Below are positions 1 to 7,051 of a stretch of 7,743 nucleotides of DNA, one piece after another (the stretch's first letter is position 1; each line of letters opens with the position of its first letter). The DNA is taken from positions 1-7,743 of the forward strand of contig CBDVCD010000161.1 of assembly GCA_965372385.1 (NCBI GenBank), given 5' to 3'. The position numbers were made by a program, and so were the translations under genes. Origin of the DNA: JASJBU01 sp965372385. Its GTDB lineage: Bacteria; Pseudomonadota; Gammaproteobacteria; Chromatiales; Chromatiaceae. Below the pieces are notes generated by a model that saw nothing but the letters and a program-made list of their open reading frames with translations, did not search any database and was not told the origin of the DNA.

Positions 1-198
1 GTTGATGCACTCAAGCAACGTGCCGTAAAGCATGGCAGGAGTATGGAGGCCGAACATCGCGCCTTGCTCGAAGAACTCCTATTACACCCAAAACGAAAGA
101 GCTTTACGGAGGTTCTCGCGGCCATGCCTAACCTGGGACGGGATGAAGATTTCGAGCGGGTAGAGGACGAGTACGAAAACGATCATGTATTTGATTGA
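1..198 (+). CDS. FitA/VapB-like antitoxin, 5' end missing
   Basis: Frame 1 is open from the window edge to a TGA at 196-198, giving 65 residues. The segment HGRSMEAEHRALLEELL matches the second half of the ribbon-helix-helix fold of FitA-like (Arc/MetJ-type) antitoxins. In that family this part follows a short N-terminal beta strand that binds operator DNA; here the strand, the start codon and the promoter lie upstream of the window. The acidic tail (residues about 48-65, rich in Asp and Glu) is the expected toxin-binding and inhibiting region. The last 14 bases overlap the toxin gene in another frame, which is typical of cotranslated antitoxin-toxin pairs. By family analogy the protein would neutralise the PIN toxin and, as a complex with it, repress its own promoter. 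Roughly 10-15 N-terminal residues appear to be missing, judged from usual FitA length. Confidence 0.8.
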   Translation, partial: VDALKQRAVKHGRSMEAEHRALLEELLLHPKRKSFTEVLAAMPNLGRDEDFERVEDEYENDHVFD

Positions 199-604
199 TA
201 CCAACGTCATCAGTGAGGCACGAAAGCGATCGAAGGCAAACAAGGGTGTACAGGCGTTCTTCAGACAGGTGATTAAGGAGCAGACACCGGTTTATATCTC
301 CGTGGTCACATTGGGCGAATTACGTCGTGGAGTCGAGTTGATTCGACATCGCGGTGATGTACGTCAGGCCCATCAGTTGGAAAGATGGCTGGAGACGTTA
401 CTGGCTGATTATCAGGACTATATACTGGACATCCACCAGAACATCGCCCAACTCTGGGGCCGGTTAAGGGTACCCTATCCGGAAAATTCCTTGGACAAAC
501 AGATTGCTGCTACAGCGTTGATCTATGACTTGACGGTCGTGACGCGAAATCATAAGGATTTTGCTTCGACTGGTGTCCAGCTGCTGAATCCGTTTGTTGA
601 GTAA
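185..604 (+). CDS. FitB/VapC-like PIN-domain ribonuclease toxin
   Basis: A complete 139-residue PIN-domain protein, the usual length for VapC/FitB toxins. The acidic metal site is visible: D5 in the opening MYLIDTNVISE, E45 in TLGELRRG, D104 in SLDKQIAATAL, with a further acidic residue D125 in TRNHKDF. The closing segment (VVTRNHKDFASTGVQLLNP) is characteristic of the FitB branch. PIN toxins of this type are Mg2+-dependent endoribonucleases, commonly cutting tRNA or rRNA to stop translation; the target here cannot be read from sequence. The ATG lies inside the end of the antitoxin gene and has no well-spaced Shine-Dalgarno sequence, so translation is probably coupled to the antitoxin. The gene looks less GC-rich than the genes to its right, which fits acquired DNA. 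It is convergent with the permease gene. Confidence 0.88.
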   Translation: MYLIDTNVISEARKRSKANKGVQAFFRQVIKEQTPVYISVVTLGELRRGVELIRHRGDVRQAHQLERWLETLLADYQDYILDIHQNIAQLWGRLRVPYPENSLDKQIAATALIYDLTVVTRNHKDFASTGVQLLNPFVE

Positions 605-650
605 TATACCCATCATGCAGGTGATATTTCCCGGCAAGGTAACAGCTCCG
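605..650. other. Short convergent intergenic gap
   Basis: This 46-bp gap separates the toxin stop from the stop of the minus-strand permease. I see no hairpin followed by a T run on either strand, so transcription from the two sides may run into the opposing gene. Confidence 0.5.
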
Positions 651-2420
651 TCAGAACCCCCAGATCAGGGGGGCAAGCAGTACGGTCACGACACCTACAA
701 GCAGGGTCAGTGGCAGCCCCACCCGAAAGAAATCCCAAAACCGGTAACCGCCCGCGTTGTAGACCATCAAATTTGTCTGGTAACCGATCGGTGTGGCGAA
801 ACTGGCGGAGGCCGCCACCATGATCGTAATCACAAAGGGCAGCAGGTCCACCTGCATATCGGTCGAGGTTGCCAGGGCAATGGGAAACATCAGCACCGCC
901 GCCACATTATTGGTGGCCAGGGCGGTCAAGATGGCGGTTGCGATATAGATCAATCCCAGGCTCAGCCAGGGATCGCCCTGGGCCAGTGAAACCAGTCCCT
1001 GGGCCACTATTGCCGCCGCGCCACTCTTCTGCAGCGCGGCGCCTATACCGAACGAGGTGGCGATGACCACCAGGACCTGCCAGTCCGGGGCCTTGCGCGC
1101 AATATGACCCGCGGTACAGCGGGTCGCGATCATCAATCCCGCGGCCAGCAGAGAGGCCTGCAACATGCTCAGCCAGCCCAGCGCCACCACCACGACCATG
1201 GCGACGACAATCGCCACCGCAATCCCCGCCCCCTCATGATGCAGCGGATGGGAATCACCGATGCGGCTGACCAGAAAATAGTCCCGGGAGTTACGCTGTT
1301 GCTCCAGGAAGGTCGGATGGGTCTCCAGCAGCAGGGTATCCCCCGGACGCAGCTTGATATCCCCGATCTTCTGCTTGATGCGCTCGCCGTTTCTCGCCAG
1401 GGCGATGATGACCGCGTTGTAACGGGAGCGAAACAGCCCCTCCCGCACGGTCATACCAATCAGGGGATGGGTATTCGAAACCACCGCCTCGAGAAAACAG
1501 CGCTCCCTTCTGGCCTGATAGAGCTTGAAGACCTGATTGGTTGCCGGCACCAGGCCCCGGATCTTCTGCAGATCCACTACCGAATCACGCACCCCGGTAA
1601 AGATCAACCGATCATTGGCCTGCAGTCGCTCCTGCGATGAAACCGCGGGCAGGGTCTGGCCATCCCGGTCGATCTCCACCAGAAACAGACCGGGCAGCTG
1701 GCGCAGTCCTGCCTCTTCGATGCCCTGTCCCACCAACGGGCTGGCCGGCTCCACCAGCATCTCCACCGTGTACTCGCGTACGTTCTCCAGATCCTCCCGC
1801 GCCGGCGCCCGGGCTGGCAATAACCTATTGCCAAACAACAGGATGAAGATGAACACCGTCAGGGTGACTGGCAGGCCGATCCAGGCCAGTTCGAACAGGG
1901 CCAGGCCAGATGCGCCGGTTTCACTCATCATCAAGCCATTCACCACCAGGTTGGTACTGGTGCCGATGAGGGTACAGGTGCCACCGGCAATACTGGCATA
2001 GCTCAATGGAATCAGCAGGCGGGAGAGGGTCAGATGGTGGCGTTTTGCCCAATCCTGCACCGCCGGAATGAAGATCGCCACGACCGGGGTATTGTTGAGA
2101 AAGGCGCTCATCCCCGCCACCGGCAACATCAGACGTAACTGGGCATGGCGGGTCGAGCGCGGTCGGCCCAACAAGTGGTGGACGATCCAGCCGACCGCAC
2201 CGGTCTCGGTGAGCCCACTGACCACGATATAGAGCACGGCGACCGTCAGCATCCCCTCATTGGCAAAACCGGCCAGGGCCTCCTCAGGTGTCAGGATACC
2301 CGAGAGCAGGATCAGGGTGAGACAGGCGGTGGTGATGATGTCCGGTGAGATCCGGGTAAAGGCCAGCATACCGAAGCAGAGGGCCACGATCCCCAGGCTG
2401 AAAATGCTCTCCCATCCCAT
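651..2420 (-). CDS. SLC13/DASS-family permease with two RCK_C domains
   Basis: A 589-residue inner-membrane protein in two hydrophobic halves. The N-terminal half (about residues 5-197) has several membrane segments and carries NNTPVV at 109-114 and GTSTN at 153-157. The C-terminal half (about 398-587) carries the matching TNNVAAV at 503-509. These paired Asn/Thr turns correspond to the anion- and Na+-binding hairpins of the divalent anion:sodium symporter family. Between the halves lie two RCK_C (TrkA-C) domains at about 216-290 and 304-380, each with the typical LxxGDxLLL/NDRLIF pattern, probably cytosolic ligand-sensing domains. This architecture is shared with sulfate-type SLT/SAC1-like transporters and many uncharacterised bacterial SLC13 permeases; sulfate, another divalent anion or a dicarboxylate are all possible substrates. 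It starts 11 bp after nfo with no clear ribosome-binding site, so it is probably cotranscribed and translationally coupled. Family confident, substrate not. Confidence 0.88.
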   Translation of the reverse strand: MGWESIFSLGIVALCFGMLAFTRISPDIITTACLTLILLSGILTPEEALAGFANEGMLTVAVLYIVVSGLTETGAVGWIVHHLLGRPRSTRHAQLRLMLPVAGMSAFLNNTPVVAIFIPAVQDWAKRHHLTLSRLLIPLSYASIAGGTCTLIGTSTNLVVNGLMMSETGASGLALFELAWIGLPVTLTVFIFILLFGNRLLPARAPAREDLENVREYTVEMLVEPASPLVGQGIEEAGLRQLPGLFLVEIDRDGQTLPAVSSQERLQANDRLIFTGVRDSVVDLQKIRGLVPATNQVFKLYQARRERCFLEAVVSNTHPLIGMTVREGLFRSRYNAVIIALARNGERIKQKIGDIKLRPGDTLLLETHPTFLEQQRNSRDYFLVSRIGDSHPLHHEGAGIAVAIVVAMVVVVALGWLSMLQASLLAAGLMIATRCTAGHIARKAPDWQVLVVIATSFGIGAALQKSGAAAIVAQGLVSLAQGDPWLSLGLIYIATAILTALATNNVAAVLMFPIALATSTDMQVDLLPFVITIMVAASASFATPIGYQTNLMVYNAGGYRFWDFFRVGLPLTLLVGVVTVLLAPLIWGF

Positions 2421-2431
2421 TGTCTACTGTT

Positions 2432-3277
2432 TCACTTCGATATAAAGCTATACAGGGTCTGAATCTCGTCCGCCCAGCGCGTCTCGTCGATGGTCTCCAG
2501 CACCAGGGGGATCCCGTCAAACCTGCTGTCCCGCATGATATAGCGAAACACCGTCCAGCCCAGTTTCCCCTCACCCAGACTGTGATGGCGGTCCACCCGC
2601 GCCCCCAGATCCGGTTTGCTGTCATTGAGGTGCATGCCGCGCAGATAGCGGAAACCGACAATACGCTCGAAGGCCTCGAAGGTGGCATCACAGCTGGCCT
2701 CGGTACGCAGATCGTAGCCCGCCACGAAGGTATGACAGGTATCGAGACAGACCCCCACCCGCTGCTTGTCTTCTACCCCCTCGATGATGGTCGCCAGCTG
2801 TTCGAAACGGTAGCCCAGGGTGCTCCCCTGCCCTGCGGTGTTCTCGATTACCGCGGTAACCCCGCTGGTCCGGTCGAGGGCGAAATTAATCGACTCCGCC
2901 ACCCGCTCGAGGCCCGCCTGCTCATCGACCTTTCGCAGGGTGGCGCCAGGATGGAAGTTGAGCAGCTTCAGCCCCAACTGCTCGCAACGTTGCATCTCCT
3001 CGACAAAGGCCCGGCGTGATTTTTCCAGCCCCTCCATCTCCGGATGCGCCAGATTGATCAGATAACTGTCGTGGGGCAGTACCTGTTCAGGCGCAATGCC
3101 AACCTTTTGCAGATTGGCCCTGAATGCGGCAAGCGTCGCTTCATCCAGTGGCTTTGCCTGCCACTGCCGCTGATTTTTGGTAAACAGGGCAAAGGCCTTC
3201 GCACCGATCCTCTGCGCATTCAGCGGGGCGTTCTGTACCCCGCCCGAGGCACTGACATGGGCACCGACATACTTCAT
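2432..3277 (-). CDS. nfo: Endonuclease IV (AP endonuclease)
   Basis: A 281-residue protein beginning MKYVGAHVSASGG, the classic endonuclease IV opening. The metal ligands fall at the same positions as in E. coli Nfo: H69, H109, E145, D179, H182, H216, D229, H231 and E261, which coordinate three Zn2+ ions. The enzyme cuts the backbone 5' of abasic sites and removes 3' blocking groups in cytosolic base-excision repair. The frame is open upstream to an ATG at 3352, but the extra 25 residues are unlike the family. The ATG at 3277 gives the conserved N-terminus and has GGGGGAG four bases upstream, so it is preferred. Length matches the E. coli enzyme (285). It is the first gene of a probable two-gene transcript with the SLC13 permease, and is divergent from the molybdenum hydroxylase operon. 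No residue loss or truncation is visible. Confidence 0.96.
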   Translation of the reverse strand: MKYVGAHVSASGGVQNAPLNAQRIGAKAFALFTKNQRQWQAKPLDEATLAAFRANLQKVGIAPEQVLPHDSYLINLAHPEMEGLEKSRRAFVEEMQRCEQLGLKLLNFHPGATLRKVDEQAGLERVAESINFALDRTSGVTAVIENTAGQGSTLGYRFEQLATIIEGVEDKQRVGVCLDTCHTFVAGYDLRTEASCDATFEAFERIVGFRYLRGMHLNDSKPDLGARVDRHHSLGEGKLGWTVFRYIMRDSRFDGIPLVLETIDETRWADEIQTLYSFISK

Positions 3278-3281
3278 TCCA

Positions 3282-3288
3282 CTCCCCC
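3282..3288 (-). promoter_or_regulatory. Ribosome-binding site that fixes the nfo start
   Basis: On the minus strand this reads GGGGGAG, followed by TGGA and then the ATG at 3277. It supports the internal start giving MKYVGAHVSASGG over the upstream ATG at 3352, whose extra residues are not conserved in endonuclease IV. Confidence 0.65.
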
Positions 3289-3381
3289 AGGGAACAGACC
3301 ACAGACTAAAATCTCTTGGTTGCTCGAGCCCACGTTGATCAGTATCCCCCAATCTTTCTCAGTCACTTCCGACAACCTCAC

Positions 3382-3410
3382 TTGCAGCAAGGCAGCATAA
3401 TAGCTATATA
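3382..3410 (+). promoter_or_regulatory. Candidate sigma-70 promoter for the molybdenum hydroxylase operon
   Basis: TTGCAG (3382-3387) and TATATA (3405-3410) are 17 bp apart, the ideal sigma-70 spacing, though only 3/6 and 4/6 bases match consensus; TATAGT at 3407-3412 is an alternative -10. Transcription would start near 3417, leaving a leader of about 30 nt before the ATG at 3449. The local AT-richness stands out against GC-rich flanks. No operator or regulator gene is recognisable, so control is unknown. Confidence 0.4.
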
Positions 3411-3425
3411 GTGCAGAATAACCAA
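3397..3425 (-). promoter_or_regulatory. Candidate sigma-70 promoter for nfo and the permease
   Basis: Read on the minus strand, TTGGTT (plus-strand 3420-3425) and TATTAT (3397-3402) are 17 bp apart; the -10 matches consensus at 5/6 and the -35 at 3/6. The start site would be near 3390, giving nfo a leader of roughly 110 nt. The elements interleave with those of the opposite-facing candidate promoter, so the two may compete for RNA polymerase. This is pattern matching only. Confidence 0.35.
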
Positions 3426-3437
3426 AAGCATGAGACT

Positions 3438-3442
3438 GGAGG
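3438..3442 (+). promoter_or_regulatory. Ribosome-binding site of the iron-sulfur subunit
   Basis: GGAGG sits six bases before the ATG at 3449, a strong and well-spaced Shine-Dalgarno site. It is the strongest initiation signal at the head of the four-gene operon. Confidence 0.7.
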
Positions 3443-3448
3443 ATCGGC

Positions 3449-3922
3449 ATGGTACGACTCAGTATTAATGGCGAAAACCGTGAAATCGACATGGACCCGA
3501 CCACCCCCCTGCTGTGGGCACTGCGTGACGGGCTGCAACTGACCGGCACGAAATACAGCTGTGGCATTGCGGTATGCGGCGCCTGCCTGGTGCTGGTGGA
3601 TGGCAAGCCGGTGCACAGCTGCACTACCCCCATTTCAGCCGTTACCAATAAACGGATCACCACCATCGAAGGATTGTCGCCGGATCGTTCGCATCCGGTG
3701 CAACAGGCCTGGATCGAAGAGGAGGTGCCCCAGTGCGGTTACTGCCACTCAGGCCAGATCCTGGCGGCCAGCGCCCTGCTTCGGCAACACCCCCAACCGA
3801 CTGACGCGGATATCGACAAGGCGATGCGGGATATTTTGTGTCGCTGCGGCACCTACCCACGTATCCGCAAGGCGATCAAGCGGGCCGCCCAGCTGACCGA
3901 CACGCCGAAGCAGGAGGGCTGA
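3449..3922 (+). CDS. [2Fe-2S] small subunit of a molybdenum hydroxylase (IorA-like)
   Basis: A 157-residue ferredoxin-type subunit of the xanthine oxidase family, close in size to isoquinoline 1-oxidoreductase IorA (about 150). The plant-ferredoxin domain (about 1-75) binds one cluster through C38, C43, C46 and C58 (YSCGIAVCGACLV...HSC). The four-helix domain (about 80-148) binds the second through C96, C99, C131 and C133 (PQCGYCHSGQ...LCRCGTY). All eight ligands are present. The subunit passes electrons from the molybdenum centre of its partner to an external acceptor. It has no signal peptide of its own, so if the enzyme is exported it must travel bound to the large subunit. It is the first gene of the operon, and its stop is one base from the large-subunit start. 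Related CoxS, XdhA or NicA small subunits share the motifs; pairing with the IorB-like neighbour favours the IorA assignment. Substrate unknown. Confidence 0.92.
   Translation: MVRLSINGENREIDMDPTTPLLWALRDGLQLTGTKYSCGIAVCGACLVLVDGKPVHSCTTPISAVTNKRITTIEGLSPDRSHPVQQAWIEEEVPQCGYCHSGQILAASALLRQHPQPTDADIDKAMRDILCRCGTYPRIRKAIKRAAQLTDTPKQEG
3911..3918 (+). promoter_or_regulatory. Ribosome-binding site supporting the GTG start of the large subunit
   Basis: CAGGAGGG lies inside the end of the small-subunit gene, about six bases before the GTG at 3924. This near-perfect Shine-Dalgarno sequence, and the twin-arginine motif that follows within nine residues, make the GTG start convincing. Confidence 0.7.
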
Positions 3923-3923
3923 A

Positions 3924-6056
3924 GTGGAACAGTACACACTGACAAGACGCGACTTCATCAAGCTCTCCGCCGCAGCCGGTGGTGGGCTGCTGCTGGGATT
4001 CGGTCTGCATGCTGGGGCCGAGGCCACCGCAGGAAAAAGACCCGGGGGTTTTTCCCCCAATGCCTGGATCAGGATCGAGAGTAACGACCAGGTCACCCTG
4101 CAGGTGGCCAGTTCGGAGATGGGCCAGGGCATCATGACCGGAATCGCCATGATCCTTGCCGAGGAGCTGGATGCGGACTGGTCCCGGGTGAAGGCTGAGT
4201 TTGCCCCCAGCGACAAGGCCTACTACAACCCGATGTTTGGCCGCCAGGCAACCGGTGGCAGTACCGCGGTACGGGCTTTCTGGAGCCCTCTGCGGACGGC
4301 TGGTGCGGTCGCCCGGGAGCTGCTGCTGCAGGCCGCAGCAAACCAATGGCAGGTCGACCCAACCGATTGCCGCACCCAGAGTGGCGAGGTGGTGCATGAC
4401 GAGAGCGGTAAAAAGCTGCGCTACGGGGCGCTGGCGGAGGCCGCATCGAAACTGCCGGTACCGGAGACGGTGTTCCTCAAGGAACCGGATGAATTCGTGC
4501 TGCTGGGAAAACCCATTCCGCGCCTGGATACCCCGGTCAAGGTGGACGGCTCGGCGCTGTTCGGTATGGATGTGCAACTGCCCGGCCTGCTGACTGCCAC
4601 GGTGGCACGCTGTCCCACCATCGGTGGCAGGGTGAAGTCCTTCGATGACCAGGCAGCCCTGGCCGTTCCCGGTGTCAAGGCAGTCAAACAGATCTCCTCC
4701 GGGGTAGCGGTAATCGGCGAGCACTTCTGGGCGGCCAAGCAGGGACGCGATGCCCTGCGGATCGAATGGGACGCCGGCCCCAACCAGGGGCTGAACAGCA
4801 AAACCATCACCGCCGAGTTCGCCAAGGCAGCCGAGTCCGACGGGGTGGTGGAGCGCAGTGACGGGAACGTCGAGGCCGCTCTGAAAGACGCCGCCAAGAC
4901 CCTCGAGGCTGTCTACAGCGTACCCTACCAGGCCCACGCCTGCATGGAACCGATGAATGCCACGGCCGATGTGCGCGCCGATGGCTGCGATATCCATGCG
5001 CCGACCCAGGGCCAGACCAGCGCCCAGGATGCAGCGATGAAACTCACCGGCCTGCACCGGCAGCAGGTAAGGGTGCACACCACCTTTCTGGGTGGTGGCT
5101 TTGGTCGCCGGGGCGACAAGGATTTCGTCGTGGATGCCGTGGAATGCTCCAAGGCCGTGGGCAGACCGGTGAAGGTGATCTGGAGCCGGGAGGACGACAT
5201 CCTCTACGACAAGTTCCGCCCCGCCACCTATAACCGGTTGCGCGGTGGCGTGGATGCCGAGGGCAAGATCGTCGCCTGGGAGCACCGTATCGCCGGTGCT
5301 TCGATCATGGGACAGCGGCAGCGCGGCCGGGTCAAGGACGGGCGCGACTGGTCGAATACCGAGGGGGCGAAAAACATCCCCTACGGGATCGAAAACCTCT
5401 TCGTCAGTTTTGCCATGTACAACCCGGGCATCCCGGTCGGTTTCTGGCGCTCGGTGGGCAGCTCCCAGAACGCCTACATCACCGAATGCTTCTTTGACGA
5501 ACTGGCTGCTCTGGCCGGGAAGGACCCCTTGCAGGCCAGACTGGAACTGATGGCCGGACACCCACGGCATGCCGGGGTATTGAAGCTGGCTGCCGAAAAG
5601 GCCAGCTACGGTAAGCCCCTCCCCGCCGGCCATGCCCAGGGCATCGCGGTGGCCGAGTCCTTTGGCAGTTTCGTGGCACAGGTGGCGGAGGTCTCCATCG
5701 AGCGGGGCCGGGTACGGGTGCATCGCATCACCTGCGCGGTGGACTGCGGCATGATCGTCAACCCCGATACCATCCGCGCCCAGATGGAGAGCGCCGTCGC
5801 ATATGGTCTGACCGCGACCCTGAAGAGCGAGATTACCATCCGGGACGGGGGTACCGTACAGGGTAATTTCGATGACTTTCAGCTGCTGCGCATCGATGAG
5901 ATGCCGGAGGTGGATGTCCATATCGTGACCAGCAGCGAGAACCCCGGTGGTATCGGCGAGCCAGGCGTGCCCCCGGCGGCGCCAGCGGTGGCCAATGCGG
6001 TATTTGCCTTGACCGGCAAGCCGGTGCGCTCCATCCCCATCCGTCTGGCCGGTTGA
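3924..6056 (+). CDS. Molybdopterin-binding large subunit with Tat signal (IorB-like)
   Basis: A 710-residue catalytic subunit of the xanthine oxidase family, on a GTG start. The N-terminus has a twin-arginine motif, TRRDFIK at 7-13, then a small-residue hydrophobic stretch and AxA-type cleavage options around 30-36, predicting Tat export of the folded enzyme to the periplasm. Cofactor-domain motifs follow: EMGQGI at 65-70, QATGGSTAVR at 108-117, EPMNATA at 342-348, GGGFGRR at 390-396, and GGIGEPGVPPAAP at 675-687. E679 corresponds to the conserved active-site glutamate that activates the Mo-bound hydroxyl for hydroxylation of N-heterocycles or aldehydes. The ending QGNFDDFQLLRIDEMPEVDVHIV is typical of the IorB branch. 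Length is slightly below classical IorB (about 780). No cytochrome c domain is fused, unlike nicotinate dehydrogenase NicB. Following XdhC and MocA genes imply a cytosine-dinucleotide molybdenum cofactor. The substrate cannot be inferred; 'isoquinoline' is only a family label. Confidence 0.9.
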   Translation: MEQYTLTRRDFIKLSAAAGGGLLLGFGLHAGAEATAGKRPGGFSPNAWIRIESNDQVTLQVASSEMGQGIMTGIAMILAEELDADWSRVKAEFAPSDKAYYNPMFGRQATGGSTAVRAFWSPLRTAGAVARELLLQAAANQWQVDPTDCRTQSGEVVHDESGKKLRYGALAEAASKLPVPETVFLKEPDEFVLLGKPIPRLDTPVKVDGSALFGMDVQLPGLLTATVARCPTIGGRVKSFDDQAALAVPGVKAVKQISSGVAVIGEHFWAAKQGRDALRIEWDAGPNQGLNSKTITAEFAKAAESDGVVERSDGNVEAALKDAAKTLEAVYSVPYQAHACMEPMNATADVRADGCDIHAPTQGQTSAQDAAMKLTGLHRQQVRVHTTFLGGGFGRRGDKDFVVDAVECSKAVGRPVKVIWSREDDILYDKFRPATYNRLRGGVDAEGKIVAWEHRIAGASIMGQRQRGRVKDGRDWSNTEGAKNIPYGIENLFVSFAMYNPGIPVGFWRSVGSSQNAYITECFFDELAALAGKDPLQARLELMAGHPRHAGVLKLAAEKASYGKPLPAGHAQGIAVAESFGSFVAQVAEVSIERGRVRVHRITCAVDCGMIVNPDTIRAQMESAVAYGLTATLKSEITIRDGGTVQGNFDDFQLLRIDEMPEVDVHIVTSSENPGGIGEPGVPPAAPAVANAVFALTGKPVRSIPIRLAG

Positions 6057-7051
6057 ACAGCTTGGATCAAAGCAGCGATAGAGAGGTCCTGCAGGCAGCG
6101 GTTGACTGGCTGGAGGCGGGTGATCCGGTCATCCTGGTGACGGTGGCGAAGACCTGGGGCTCTTCCCCGCGCCGCCCCGGCTCACTTATGGTGATCCATC
6201 CGGATGGCCGCTTCAGCGGCTCGGTCTCCGGCGGTTGCGTGGAGGACGATCTGGCCCAGCGGATGATGCGGGGAGAGTTCGAGGCCAACCTGCCGCGGCT
6301 GGAGACCTACGGAGTACAAGCGGAACAGGCCCAGCGGGTCGGTCTGCCCTGTGGCGGGAGCCTGTCGCTGCTGCTGGAAGCGATCGACTCACCGGTTCAG
6401 TTGCACCGGGTTCTGCAGCAGATGGATACCCATCAGCGGATCGCCCGCCGGGTCTGCCTCGACACCGGCGAGACCAGCCTGCACCCGGCTCGCTCGGAGC
6501 AGGACCTGGAGTTCGACGAACATAACCTGACCAAGACCTTCGGCCCCCAGTGGCGTCTGCTGCTGATCGGCGCGGGAGAGCTGACCCGGCGCGTCGCCCA
6601 GCTCGCCCTGACCCTCGATTTTGCGGTGACCATCTGCGATCCCCGTCCCAAGTATGCCCCGGAGGCCGGTCAGGTCTGGCAGGTGACGGGAACCACCTTT
6701 GTCACCCAGGCTCCGGACCAGGCCCTGGCCGCGTTCCAACCCGATCGGCGCAGTGCGGTGCTGGCCCTCTCCCATACCCCGGCCCTGGATGACGCGGCGC
6801 TGTCCGCCGCGCTCAGGAGCGATGCCTTCTATGTCGGGGCCCTGGGTTCCAAGAAGAACCAGCAAGCCCGCTGTGAGCGTCTGCGACAACAGGGGATTAC
6901 GGCCAAGCAACTGGCACGCCTGCAGGGCCCGGTAGGATTGAGCATCGGCAGCCGCACCCCGGCGGAGATCGCGGTGGCCATCGCAGCCGCGCTGATCCAG
7001 CAACGTCACAGAGTGGTTCTGACCCATAGCGACCCGGCGATCCATGCCTGA
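6053..7051 (+). CDS. XdhC/CoxI-family molybdenum cofactor maturation factor
   Basis: A 332-residue protein of the XdhC/CoxI family. The N-terminal domain has VTVAKTWGSSPRRPGSLM (29-46), VSGGCVEDDL (58-67) and GLPCGGSLSLLLE (97-109), with conserved C62 and C100. The C-terminal domain is a Rossmann fold starting LLLIGAGELTRR (169-180) and followed by ICDPRPKY, then YVGALGSKKNQQ (260-271) and GLSIGSRTPAEIAVAIAA (295-312). In R. capsulatus and E. coli (XdhC, PaoD) such proteins bind the molybdenum cofactor, promote its sulfuration and insert it into the hydroxylase; the same role is inferred here for the upstream large subunit. The likely start is TTG at 6053, overlapping the upstream stop by four bases; TTG at 6062 is an alternative. 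No clear Shine-Dalgarno site is seen, so translational coupling is probable. The protein is cytosolic, with no signal peptide. Confidence 0.9.
   Translation: MNSLDQSSDREVLQAAVDWLEAGDPVILVTVAKTWGSSPRRPGSLMVIHPDGRFSGSVSGGCVEDDLAQRMMRGEFEANLPRLETYGVQAEQAQRVGLPCGGSLSLLLEAIDSPVQLHRVLQQMDTHQRIARRVCLDTGETSLHPARSEQDLEFDEHNLTKTFGPQWRLLLIGAGELTRRVAQLALTLDFAVTICDPRPKYAPEAGQVWQVTGTTFVTQAPDQALAAFQPDRRSAVLALSHTPALDDAALSAALRSDAFYVGALGSKKNQQARCERLRQQGITAKQLARLQGPVGLSIGSRTPAEIAVAIAAALIQQRHRVVLTHSDPAIHA

Noticed and set aside
594..1640. Plus-strand open frames at 594-989 and 1104-1640 opposite the permease
   Set aside because: Their translations are rich in His, Gln, Gly and Arg with no recognisable fold, while the minus-strand frame encodes a complete SLC13/RCK_C protein.
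2420..3019. A 199-codon plus-strand frame opposite nfo
   Set aside because: It is antisense to endonuclease IV, whose nine metal ligands are all intact; no family is recognised in the plus-strand translation.
3278..3352. N-terminal extension of nfo to the ATG at 3352
   Set aside because: The extra 25 residues are unlike endonuclease IV, and the ATG at 3277 has a good ribosome-binding site and gives the conserved start and E. coli numbering of ligands.
3876..5921. A 681-codon open frame on the minus strand opposite the molybdopterin subunit
   Set aside because: It lies antisense to a gene with clear family motifs throughout, and its own translation is low-complexity in Gly/His/Ala/Leu with no recognisable domain. 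Long antisense frames are expected opposite GC-rich genes.
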